Shown here: one piece after another, positions 1 through 8,193 of the stretch
Position numbering within the stretch: position 1 is the first letter of the stretch
Layout: the number at the start of each line of letters is the position of its first letter
DNA from: Caldifarciminota bacterium
GTDB lineage: Bacteria > Hydrothermota > Tepidihabitantia > Tepidihabitantales > Tepidihabitantaceae
Direction of reading: 5' to 3'
DNA length: 8,420 nt
Assembly (NCBI GenBank): GCA_011049385.1
Contig: DSBX01000067.1
Span: 1 to 8,420 of the forward strand
Program-made: the position numbers and the translations under genes
Notes under the pieces: model-generated
Told to the model about the DNA's origin: nothing
Database searches by the model: none
What the model saw: only the letters and a program-made list of their open reading frames with translations

Positions 1-340
1 CGATCTCTTCCATGTTGTACCGCTGACCGGTGTACGGGTTGGTCGGGTACATGCCGAAGATGGGCTCGTCTTCGGTGCCGAACGGGTCACCACCCGGGAA
101 GTAGCAGCGGATCATCGCCTCTTCGTCGTCGAACTCCATCTCCTCATTGGGGTAGTTGCCCCAGTGGTCGACGGCATAAGCCTCGAGGGCGGTCTGAACA
201 ACGTGCATGTTGTTCTTCACCGAAGCGCGACGCGCGCGCTCCTGGAAGAGCACGAAGTTCGGGATGATGAGGGCCAGCAGGATACCGATGATCAGGATGA
301 CCACCAGCAGCTCGATCAGAGTGAATCCCTTATTTCTCAT
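1..340 (-). CDS. Type IV pilin-like (prepilin) protein, 5' part only
   Basis: The gene starts at ATG 338-340 and runs off the left edge, so only the first 113 codons are visible. It opens MRNKGFTLIELLVV, a class III signal of the type IV pilin/pseudopilin family. Prepilin peptidase should cut after Gly5, leaving Phe6 at the mature N-terminus and Glu10 as the conserved +5 residue. Residues 6-30 are one hydrophobic helix for membrane insertion and filament packing. Next comes an amphipathic stretch with an Arg/Lys patch (ERARRASVKNN) and then a soluble part with Tyr/Asn-Pro motifs (YPTNPYTG), as in short pilins and type II secretion pseudopilins. A strong Shine-Dalgarno (AGGAGGTG, 348-355) lies 7 nt upstream. 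It has its own consensus promoter next to the 5S gene. Family assignment is secure; whether it is a major pilin, minor pilin or pseudopilin cannot be told. Confidence 0.93.
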   Translation of the reverse strand, partial: MRNKGFTLIELLVVILIIGILLALIIPNFVLFQERARRASVKNNMHVVQTALEAYAVDHWGNYPNEEMEFDDEEAMIRCYFPGGDPFGTEDEPIFGMYPTNPYTGQRYNMEEI

Positions 341-478
341 AGGGGTTCACCTCCTCTCTTTGTAGAGTAGTTTAGTACCTCGAGCCGAGCGGGATGCGCG
401 ACGACAGCGGCCCTCGCAGGGCCGCCTCACTCGTAACCCGGTTACAAGGCGGTGCGCAACTCTCTCTGCTCGAAAAGG
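341..478 (-). promoter_or_regulatory. Long structured 5' leader of the pilin-like gene
   Basis: About 130 nt separate the predicted transcription start (near 472) from the ATG. The leader contains a perfect 8-bp hairpin with a 3-nt loop (GCGGCCCT 407-414 against AGGGCCGC 418-425). It also contains a second possible hairpin pairing CCGCC 422-426 with GGCGG 448-452 around the inverted repeat GTAAC/GTTAC (433-437/441-445). The two hairpins share 422-425 and cannot form together. No U-tract follows the first hairpin, so it is not a standard intrinsic terminator. The 3' end carries the Shine-Dalgarno AGGAGGTG at 348-355. No known riboswitch class was recognised. Confidence 0.45.
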
Positions 479-506
479 ATTATAGCTACCCCCCTCGAGC
501 TGTCAA
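479..506 (-). promoter_or_regulatory. Consensus sigma70-type promoter for the pilin-like gene
   Basis: On the minus strand there is a perfect TTGACA (501-506), a 16-bp spacer and a perfect TATAAT (479-484). The start of transcription is expected near 472. The -35 box lies only 25 bp downstream of the 3' end of 5S rRNA, so the promoter sits immediately behind the rRNA unit and reads the same way. Confidence 0.8.
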
Positions 507-531
507 GCAGAAAATGACGGCAAAGAGAAAA

Positions 532-647
532 CCCGGCAGCGTCCTACTCTCCCACGCCGTTACCAGCGCAGTACCATCGGCCCAGGAGGGCTTAACGGCT
601 CTGTTCGGAATGGGAAGAGGTGTAGCCCCTCCGGTATCACCACCGGG
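532..647 (-). rRNA. rrf: 5S ribosomal RNA
   Basis: The minus strand reads CCCGGTGGTGATACC at its 5' end and GGAGAGTAGGACGCTGCCGGG at the 3' end. These are the conserved ends of bacterial 5S, and CCCGG/CCGGG closes helix I. The internal CCGAACAGAGCCGTTAAG is the usual 5S loop region. The length of about 116 nt is normal. It lies about 30 nt downstream of the 23S and would be made in the same transcript. The ends are placed by helix closure and could be off by one or two bases. Confidence 0.95.
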
Positions 648-657
648 AAAACATAAA

Positions 658-675
658 GGAGAAGACACAAACTGA
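658..675 (-). other. 3' half of the pre-23S processing stem
   Basis: This segment of the transcript, just after the 23S 3' end, pairs with positions 3693-3710 just before the 23S 5' end. The 18 pairs are continuous and include one G-U wobble (transcript U667 with G3701). Long helices that bring the two ends of pre-23S together are the usual RNase III substrate. Another 8 bp, made by the mature 23S termini themselves, extend the base of the stem after a small internal bulge. Confidence 0.8.
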
Positions 676-676
676 A

Positions 677-3688
<3,012 letters not shown>

Positions 3689-3692
3689 AATA

Positions 3693-3710
3693 TCAGTTTG
3701 CGTCTTCTCC
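3693..3710 (-). other. 5' half of the pre-23S processing stem
   Basis: The transcript sequence GGAGAAGACGCAAACTGA here is complementary to 658-675 over all 18 positions, with one G-U wobble. It lies about 5 nt before the 23S 5' end, where the RNase III stem is expected. Confidence 0.8.
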
Positions 3711-3714
3711 AAAT

Positions 3715-3726
3715 TGTCAAAGAACA
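3715..3726 (-). promoter_or_regulatory. boxA-like rRNA antitermination element
   Basis: The minus strand reads TGTTCTTTGACA, matching the bacterial rRNA boxA (E. coli TGCTCTTTAACA) at 10 of 12 positions. It lies in the short leader between the promoter and the processing stem, the normal place for the NusB/S10-dependent antitermination signal. Its upstream end overlaps a perfect 12-bp palindrome, GAACAATTGTTC (3722-3733). Function is inferred from sequence and position. Confidence 0.7.
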
Positions 3727-3760
3727 ATTGTTCAGCGTGGTGCTGATGTCTAGCGGTTAG

Positions 3761-3788
3761 ATGATAACGGACACCAACCGGAAGTCAA
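3761..3788 (-). promoter_or_regulatory. Promoter of the 23S-5S rRNA unit
   Basis: On the minus strand TTGACT (3783-3788) is followed after 16 bp by TATCAT (3761-3766), giving an expected start near 3754. The leader to the 23S is then about 65 nt and contains boxA and the processing stem. A T6 tract at 3804-3809 falls near -50 to -55 and the bases between are AT-rich for this genome, so an UP element is possible. Confidence 0.75.
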
Positions 3789-3803
3789 GTAAGAATACTA
3801 CCC

Positions 3804-3820
3804 AAAAAAGCGCGCCGCGC
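3804..3820 (-). terminator. Possible short hairpin plus T6 upstream of the 23S promoter
   Basis: Read on the minus strand, GCGC-GGC-GCGC (3820 to 3810) is followed at once by six T (3809-3804). It resembles a minimal intrinsic terminator that could stop transcription entering the rRNA promoter from the right. The stem is only 4 bp, and the T-tract may instead serve as an UP element, so this is a weak call. Confidence 0.25.
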
Positions 3821-3951
3821 AAGTCCTGATGTCGTCTCCCTGTCGCCTCCTAAGTCGAATGCTCATTGTCTCTTACGCAAGGTCCGCGATCGGGCTGTCC
3901 GCGGGGGCGGCGAGGGGGTACCGGGAAGGATGCGCTCTGATGCGGGCCGCG

Positions 3952-3979
3952 TTGACTCCGCCGCCCGCCCGCCTATACT
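3952..3979 (+). promoter_or_regulatory. Promoter of the envelope-protein operon, leaderless arrangement
   Basis: TTGACT (3952-3957), a 16-bp spacer and TATACT (3974-3979) match sigma70 elements well. Only 7 nt lie between the -10 box and the ATG at 3987, so transcription should begin at or next to the A of the start codon. No Shine-Dalgarno could fit on such an mRNA. The -35 and spacing match the divergent 23S promoter. Positions 3827-3951 between the two promoters show no other recognisable element. Confidence 0.7.
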
Positions 3980-3986
3980 GGCGGTA

Positions 3987-4688
3987 ATGAAACCTACCCC
4001 ATTGCTCCTGCTGTTCCTGCTTGCGCTCCTCCTGCCGACCGTGCCGGCCCGGGCCCAGGAAGGCTGGCTAGTGCCCTTCGCTGCCGCCTACCAGCCCGAC
4101 CTGGCCGGATTCCGGCAGGCCTTCCAGAGAAACAAACTGCCCCTGCCTGCTGAACGCCAGTACGGCTGGGGCATCGAACTCCGCTCGCTGGTCGGCGGCT
4201 TCCTCGTCGGCCCGATGTACCTGCGCACTTGGAGCGACGAGGAAAATGAGGGCTTCCAGCTCCGCAGTGAAGCCAACGCCATCATCGGCCAGGCCGGCTT
4301 CAAGATTGCGCCCGCGAACTGGTTCTCGGTCGTGCCGATGCTCGGGCTCGGCGGTCTCAACCAATCCCTGCACATCCGCCGCTCCCGGACCGGCGACCTG
4401 CCGCTCGACTCCCTGCTCGGCAGTCCGGGCCGCAACGCCACCATCGAGAGCGGGCTCAAGCTCACCGGGCTGGCCGCGCTCGAACTCGGCGTCGCGGTAC
4501 CGGTCGAGGCGGGCAGTTACGGCGTCTCCGCCCGGGTCGGCTACCTCTACTCCCCGCTCGACCCGGGCTGGCACCTTGCCAACGGCGCACGCATCACCGA
4601 CGCGACCCGCGCCGGCCTGCGCGGCCCGTTCATCACCATCGGCCTGCTCATCATCCCCGGTGCCGAAGTCACCACCGGCAGTTTCTAG
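3987..4688 (+). CDS. Sec-exported envelope protein, possible outer-membrane beta-barrel
   Basis: A 233-residue protein of unrecognised family. Residues 1-23 form a clear Sec signal peptide: Lys2, a Leu-rich core at 6-16, and cleavage after Ala-Arg-Ala23. The mature part has no cysteine. It is rich in alternating hydrophobic/polar stretches with Gly and aromatics (YGWGIELRS, FLVGPMYLRTW, YGVSARVGYLYSP) and ends in Phe, as expected of a small outer-membrane beta-barrel, though no family signature was identified. The ATG at 3987 is chosen over in-frame ATG 3930. The earlier start would bury the signal peptide behind 19 residues and would lie upstream of the promoter at 3952-3979. The downstream lipoprotein gene begins 8 bp after the stop, so the two are probably one operon acting in the envelope. 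Confidence 0.8.
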   Translation: MKPTPLLLLFLLALLLPTVPARAQEGWLVPFAAAYQPDLAGFRQAFQRNKLPLPAERQYGWGIELRSLVGGFLVGPMYLRTWSDEENEGFQLRSEANAIIGQAGFKIAPANWFSVVPMLGLGGLNQSLHIRRSRTGDLPLDSLLGSPGRNATIESGLKLTGLAALELGVAVPVEAGSYGVSARVGYLYSPLDPGWHLANGARITDATRAGLRGPFITIGLLIIPGAEVTTGSF

Positions 4689-4696
4689 GAGGAACC

Positions 4697-5506
4697 GTGT
4701 CGCGCCTGCTTCCCGCCCTCGCCGCGCTGGTTCTGCTTGCCGCCGGCTGTCTTTACTACTACAAGCTCGAGCTTCCGGAGACCCGGTCCTGGCCGGCCGA
4801 GCTCGACGCGGCCGCTTTCCACACTCAGAACGGCTCGGTCGAGGTGACGACCGCGGCCGACACGACCACCACCGCCTTCATCACCCGGCGCTGTTACGGC
4901 CGCAGTCGGGCCGATGCCGAAGCGCACATTGACGACATCGTCATCACCGACACGCTGGCCGACCGTCGCCTCGATTTCCGCGTCACCGCTCCTTCGGGCC
5001 CGCGCAACTACGGCGCGAATCTGGAGTTGAACGTCCCGCGCACCGCCGCGCTCGACCTGCATACCTCGAACGGCAGTATCACCGTCACCGGCACCGCCGC
5101 GGACATCACCGCCCGCACCTCCAACGGCGCGGTGACCCTGACCGGCACCACCGGCGCCGCCGACATCAACACCTCCAACGGCGCGGTTGCGGTCGCGGTC
5201 CACTCCGGCAGTATCGCGATTGTCACCTCCAACGGCCGCATAGACTGTGACCTTGCCCAGCTCGGGGCCACCGGCCACACCCGGCTCCGCAACAGCAACG
5301 GCCACGTCACGCTGAGCCTGCCCGCCGATGCCTCCGCCCGCTTCGACCTCGAGACCTCGAACGGCGATATCACCATCACCCCAGGCTTCGGCTCGGTCAG
5401 CTACACGAAAAACGAACGCACGCACAAGACCGGCAGTATCGGCTCGGGCGCGGCCGAACTCACCATCAAGACCAGCAACGGCGACATCATCGTCCGACCG
5501 CGCTGA
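4697..5506 (+). CDS. DUF4097-type beta-repeat lipoprotein
   Basis: A 269-residue protein starting at GTG 4697. AGGAGG at 4687-4692, overlapping the upstream stop codon, is the Shine-Dalgarno, which implies translational coupling. Residues 1-17 are a lipoprotein signal ending LLAAGC with Cys18 as the lipidation site; Ala at -3 is slightly off the strict lipobox. The body carries eight Asn-Gly turns of the form (T/N)(S/Q)NGx(I/V) at Asn45, 125, 143, 161, 179, 201, 222 and 261. From 125 to 179 they are exactly 18 residues apart, as expected for rungs of a beta-solenoid. This pattern is typical of DUF4097 (adhesin-like, beta-strand repeat) proteins, whose molecular role is not settled; no catalytic motif is visible. 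The protein is predicted to be membrane-anchored outside the cytoplasm, alongside the product of the preceding gene. Confidence 0.82.
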   Translation: MSRLLPALAALVLLAAGCLYYYKLELPETRSWPAELDAAAFHTQNGSVEVTTAADTTTTAFITRRCYGRSRADAEAHIDDIVITDTLADRRLDFRVTAPSGPRNYGANLELNVPRTAALDLHTSNGSITVTGTAADITARTSNGAVTLTGTTGAADINTSNGAVAVAVHSGSIAIVTSNGRIDCDLAQLGATGHTRLRNSNGHVTLSLPADASARFDLETSNGDITITPGFGSVSYTKNERTHKTGSIGSGAAELTIKTSNGDIIVRPR

Positions 5507-5610
5507 CCGGTGAATCCCGCGACCCGGCCGGCAGGTCGAAATAGAGAAGGCACAGCAATGTGCGTGGCCCAGGACCCGCCGAACCTGAACGAGCAGATGA
5601 AAGGAATAAC

Positions 5611-5937
5611 ATGGCAGAAGTGACAGCGGTCTCCGACTCCAACTTCGAACAGGAAGTGCTCAAGGCCGAAGGCCCGGTGCTCGTGGACTTCTGGGCGCCC
5701 TGGTGCGGCCCCTGCAAGATGATTGCCCCGGTTGTCGAGAAGCTGGCCGAGCGCTTCGAAGGGCGGCTCAAGGTCTGCAAGGTCAACACCGATGAGAGCC
5801 CGCAGACCGCAGGCAAGCTCGGCATCCAGGGCATCCCGACGCTGATGGTGATGAAGGGCGGCCAGGAAGTCGAGCGCCTGGTCGGCTTTATGCCCGAGCC
5901 TGCGCTCGTCGAGAAAATCGAACCCCATCTCGGCTGA
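5611..5937 (+). CDS. trxA: Thioredoxin
   Basis: A 108-residue protein with full-length thioredoxin architecture. The active site WCGPC is at residues 31-35 (Cys32, Cys35), the buried Asp is at 26 and the cis-proline is Pro76 in GIPT, the same numbering as E. coli TrxA. It has no signal peptide, so it is a cytoplasmic dithiol-disulfide reductant normally recharged by thioredoxin reductase (not in this window). A non-catalytic Cys56 is also present. The ATG at 5611 is preferred over in-frame GTG 5560. It is preceded by AAAGGA 5 nt upstream, and the protein then begins in register with the family. No convincing promoter is seen in 5507-5610, so transcription may come from upstream. The next gene starts 1 bp after the stop. 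Confidence 0.96.
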   Translation: MAEVTAVSDSNFEQEVLKAEGPVLVDFWAPWCGPCKMIAPVVEKLAERFEGRLKVCKVNTDESPQTAGKLGIQGIPTLMVMKGGQEVERLVGFMPEPALVEKIEPHLG

Positions 5938-5938
5938 C

Positions 5939-7360
5939 GTGCCCGGTCAGCCGGACTGCTCCTGCCGCGCCTTGACCGGCGCGGCAGTTCGCAGACTGGC
6001 CGAAATCGCCGCGCCCGAACGCGTCCTCACCGACCCGGAACGGCTCGCCGGCTACGCCCGCGACGAAAGCCCGGGCCCACCCCTGCCCCCGGACGTCGCG
6101 GTGCTCGTGCGCAGTGCGGAGGAAGTCGCGGCGGTGCTCCGGCTCGCTCGCGACGAGCGCGTCCCGGTCACCCCGCGCGGGCTCGGCACCGGGCTCGCCG
6201 GCGGCGCCATCGCCGCGCAGGGCGGCATCCTGCTCTCCACCGAACTAATGAACGAAGAGCCGCAGGTGGACCCGGACAACCTCGTCATCACCACCCGCCC
6301 CGGCGTCACCACCGACCGGGTCCGCCGGGCCGCGGCCGAACACGGCCTCTACTACCCGGTGGACCCGGCCTCGCTCGAAGACTGCTCCATCGGCGGCAAC
6401 ATCGCCACCAACGCCGGCGGCGCCCGCGCCTTCAAGTACGGCGTCACCACCCAGTACTTGAGAGGCATCGAAGCGGTCACCCCGGCCGGCGACATCATCC
6501 GCTACGGCGGCCGGATTCACAAAAACGTCACCGGCTACGACCTCTGCGCCGCACTCGCCGGCTCCGAAGGCACGCTCGCGGTCGTCACCGAAGCGGTGTT
6601 CCGGCTCCTGCCCCTGCCCGCGCACCGGGTTGACCTGCTGATACCATTCGACCGCATCGCCCAGGGCGTCGAACTCATCCTCCGGGTCGTGCGCGACGCC
6701 CGGCTCCTGCCCGCGGTCGTCGAGTTCATCGAACGCGGCGGCATCCGGGCCTGCAACACCGTCCTCGGCTCCGGCCTCCCCTTCCCGGACGCCGAGGTCC
6801 AGGTCCTCATCGAACTCGAAGGCAACGACCGGGACCAGGTCCTTGCCGACACGGTCCATCTCGGCGAGATGGCGATGAAACTCGGTGCCTCGGAACCGCT
6901 CGTCGCCGACAACCCCACCGACCAGGCCCGCATCTGGCATGCCCGGCGCGAACTCGCCAAGACCCTCAAGAAACTCTACTCCGAAGTCGCGGCCGAAGAC
7001 ATCGTCGTCCCGATTGCCCAGCTCCCGGCCACGGTCGCCTTCATCGCCGAACTCGCCCGGCGGCACAAGCTCACCGTCATCCCCTTCGGCCACATCGGCG
7101 ACGGCAACATCCACGTGGACGTCTGCCGTGAAGGCGACCGCGCGGACTGGCTTCGCGGCAGTGAAGCGTTCTTCGAAGAACTCATCGGATTCGTTCTCGG
7201 CCGCGGCGGCCAGGTTACGGCCGAACACGGCATCGGGCTGAAGAAGACCCGCTGGATGAAACGGGCGGTCGGCCCGGCCGAACTTGAGGTGATGCGCGCG
7301 CTCAAACACGCCTGGGACCCGGACGGCATCCTCAACCCCGGCAAGGTCCTGCCCGACTGA
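5939..7360 (+). CDS. glcD: FAD-linked oxidase, GlcD / D-lactate dehydrogenase type
   Basis: A 473-residue flavoenzyme of the FAD-binding type 4 (PCMH/VAO) family, expected to oxidise a 2-hydroxyacid such as glycolate or D-lactate. The N-terminal FAD domain shows YARDES (39-44), PRGLGTGLAGGA (79-90), PVDPAS (140-145), CSIGGNIATNAGG (149-161), GYDL (199-202) and AGSEGTL (207-213). The C-terminal FAD-oxidase domain shows GHIGDGNIH (384-392; His385 and His392 probably bind a metal or substrate), TAEHGIGLKK (427-436) and the terminal DGILNPGK. Length is normal for GlcD. The start is GTG 5939, 1 bp after the trxA stop and without a clear Shine-Dalgarno, so coupling to trxA is likely; in-frame TTG 5972 is an alternative. 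No GlcE or GlcF partner genes are nearby, so the substrate cannot be fixed. Its last 42 bases are repeated at 8147-8188. Confidence 0.88.
   Translation: MPGQPDCSCRALTGAAVRRLAEIAAPERVLTDPERLAGYARDESPGPPLPPDVAVLVRSAEEVAAVLRLARDERVPVTPRGLGTGLAGGAIAAQGGILLSTELMNEEPQVDPDNLVITTRPGVTTDRVRRAAAEHGLYYPVDPASLEDCSIGGNIATNAGGARAFKYGVTTQYLRGIEAVTPAGDIIRYGGRIHKNVTGYDLCAALAGSEGTLAVVTEAVFRLLPLPAHRVDLLIPFDRIAQGVELILRVVRDARLLPAVVEFIERGGIRACNTVLGSGLPFPDAEVQVLIELEGNDRDQVLADTVHLGEMAMKLGASEPLVADNPTDQARIWHARRELAKTLKKLYSEVAAEDIVVPIAQLPATVAFIAELARRHKLTVIPFGHIGDGNIHVDVCREGDRADWLRGSEAFFEELIGFVLGRGGQVTAEHGIGLKKTRWMKRAVGPAELEVMRALKHAWDPDGILNPGKVLPD
7317..7358 (+). repeat. 42-bp segment at the 3' end of glcD, copy 1
   Basis: This segment, which ends just before the glcD stop, matches 8147-8188 at 38 of 42 positions without gaps and in the same reading frame. 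The longest exact run is 15 bases. It encodes the conserved family tail PDGILNPGKVLPD. Confidence 0.75.
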
Positions 7361-7382
7361 CGGCGCGGGGCATCATCCCTCT

Positions 7383-7397
7383 CCGCCCGGTGGGCGG
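7383..7397 (+). terminator. Hairpin after glcD, possible terminator
   Basis: CCGCCC (7383-7388) and GGGCGG (7392-7397) form a 6-bp GC stem with a 3-nt loop, 22 bp after the glcD stop. No T-tract follows, so if it terminates transcription it is not a classic intrinsic terminator. A new promoter begins 35 bp further on, which fits an operon boundary here. Confidence 0.3.
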
Positions 7398-7431
7398 CAG
7401 GGTATCGCCCGACCTGCTGTACCCCTGCTTC

Positions 7432-7460
7432 TTGACCGGGCACCGGCCCGGCACTATCCT
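7432..7460 (+). promoter_or_regulatory. Promoter of the DUF5674 pair, leaderless arrangement
   Basis: TTGACC (7432-7437), a 17-bp spacer and TATCCT (7455-7460) form a sigma70-type promoter. Eight bases separate the -10 box from the ATG at 7469, so the transcript should begin at the start codon or a base or two before it. No Shine-Dalgarno is present in front of the ATG. Confidence 0.65.
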
Positions 7461-7468
7461 CAGTCACG

Positions 7469-7810
7469 ATGACGATTGTGCGTGAAGGCATCTCTCTTGC
7501 CGAACTCGACGCCATGGCCGGGCGGACCTTCGGCAGTATGGTCAAGGCGGTGGTTGACGTCGAACGCGGCATCATCGCCGTGGACGCCGAGCTCCACTCC
7601 GACGAAGAAGCGGCACTGCTGGAGGACGGCTCGGAACAGGGCAACCTCTGGGGCATCAACCTCTACCCCGGCGTGGCCGGCGAGGACTGGATCGAGTTCG
7701 ACTCGCTCATCAACATCCGGCCCTGGCAGGACAACCGCACCCGCGGCGTCGCCGACCCGGAGCTTCGGGACAGAATCAGGCAGGTCGTCGGCCGGCTTGT
7801 CACCCGATGA
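7469..7810 (+). CDS. DUF5674 family protein
   Basis: A 113-residue cytoplasmic protein that I recognise, from memory of the family, as DUF5674. Its characteristic core is VKAVVDVERGIIAVDAELH (25-43), then SDEEAALLEDGS (44-55), NLWGINLYPG (59-68) and IEFDSLINIRPWQDNRTRGV (75-94). The conserved acidic residues and His43 could form a binding or catalytic site, but no function is established to my knowledge. The ATG at 7469 is supported by the promoter, whose predicted transcript starts at this codon, and by the full match to the family N-terminus. The stop overlaps the next start as ATGA (7807-7810), so the two proteins are probably translated together. Confidence 0.8.
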   Translation: MTIVREGISLAELDAMAGRTFGSMVKAVVDVERGIIAVDAELHSDEEAALLEDGSEQGNLWGINLYPGVAGEDWIEFDSLINIRPWQDNRTRGVADPELRDRIRQVVGRLVTR

Positions 7811-8193
7811 ACTACCAACACAAGGAACTCGCGGCCGGACGCTGGTTCCGGATGAACCTTATCGAGCAACTGGCGAACGCGGGCAGTGAGGTCGAGCGGG
7901 CGCTGAAATGGCGGGACAAGGGCAACCGCGAACTCAGCGAACAGGCGGTCGAGCGCGCCCTCGAGCTCCTCACCCTGACCATCACCGACCCGAAGCATCG
8001 CACGCGCCTGCGTGAACTCACCCGGGTCCGCGAGACCCTGGCCGACTTCTTCCTCGGCGACAACCAGTACGGCTGTACCGCCGACTCCTGGCGTAGCTAC
8101 TTCGGCGCATTCGCATACGCCGTCCGGGTCAACAACCGGCCCGGCAACCCGGACGGTACCATCAACCCCGGCAAGGCCCTGCCCGACTCCTGA
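7807..8193 (+). CDS. Small conserved hypothetical protein, partner of DUF5674
   Basis: A 128-residue protein, mostly helical and charged, with no signal peptide or membrane segment. It opens MNYQHKELAAGRWFRMNLIE, followed by GSEVERALKWRDKGN (26-40) and a Leu-rich helix, and later DFFLGDNQYG (80-89) and a YFGAFAYA segment (98-105). I know this pattern as a hypothetical family found next to DUF5674 genes in uncultured bacteria; this is from memory, and its function is unknown. The start overlaps the DUF5674 stop by 4 nt. From about residue 110 the protein appears to run past the usual family end, with a tail (PDGTINPGKALPDS) resembling the C-terminus of GlcD, encoded by the 42-bp repeat. Whether that tail matters is unknown. 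Confidence 0.75.
   Translation: MNYQHKELAAGRWFRMNLIEQLANAGSEVERALKWRDKGNRELSEQAVERALELLTLTITDPKHRTRLRELTRVRETLADFFLGDNQYGCTADSWRSYFGAFAYAVRVNNRPGNPDGTINPGKALPDS
8147..8188 (+). repeat. 42-bp segment near the 3' end of the last gene, copy 2
   Basis: It matches the 3' end of glcD (7317-7358) at 38 of 42 bases in the same frame. Flanking bases on both sides are not similar. Here one extra codon (TCC) precedes the stop. Confidence 0.75.

Noticed and set aside
341..472. Cyclic-di-GMP riboswitch in the pilin leader
   Set aside because: Such riboswitches do occur before pilin genes, and GGGTTAC here is reminiscent, but the rest of the conserved core is not present.
3722..3733. GAACAATTGTTC as a repressor operator
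   Set aside because: It overlaps boxA in the rRNA leader, and antitermination explains the conserved half; a 12-bp palindrome alone is weak evidence.
3930..3986. Upstream ATG for the envelope protein
   Set aside because: It lies upstream of the -10 box of the likely promoter and puts 19 polar residues before a clean signal peptide.
4685..5425. Minus-strand 246-codon frame opposite the lipoprotein gene
   Set aside because: It is a high-GC shadow of the lipoprotein repeats; it has low-complexity Gly/Ala/Val composition and no start signals.
5560..5610. GTG start giving a longer thioredoxin
   Set aside because: The extra 17 residues are not thioredoxin-like; ATG 5611 has a ribosome site and gives canonical numbering.
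6245..7309. Minus-strand 354-codon frame opposite glcD
   Set aside because: It is a shadow frame with repetitive Asp/Glu/Gly/Val content; glcD on the plus strand carries all family motifs.
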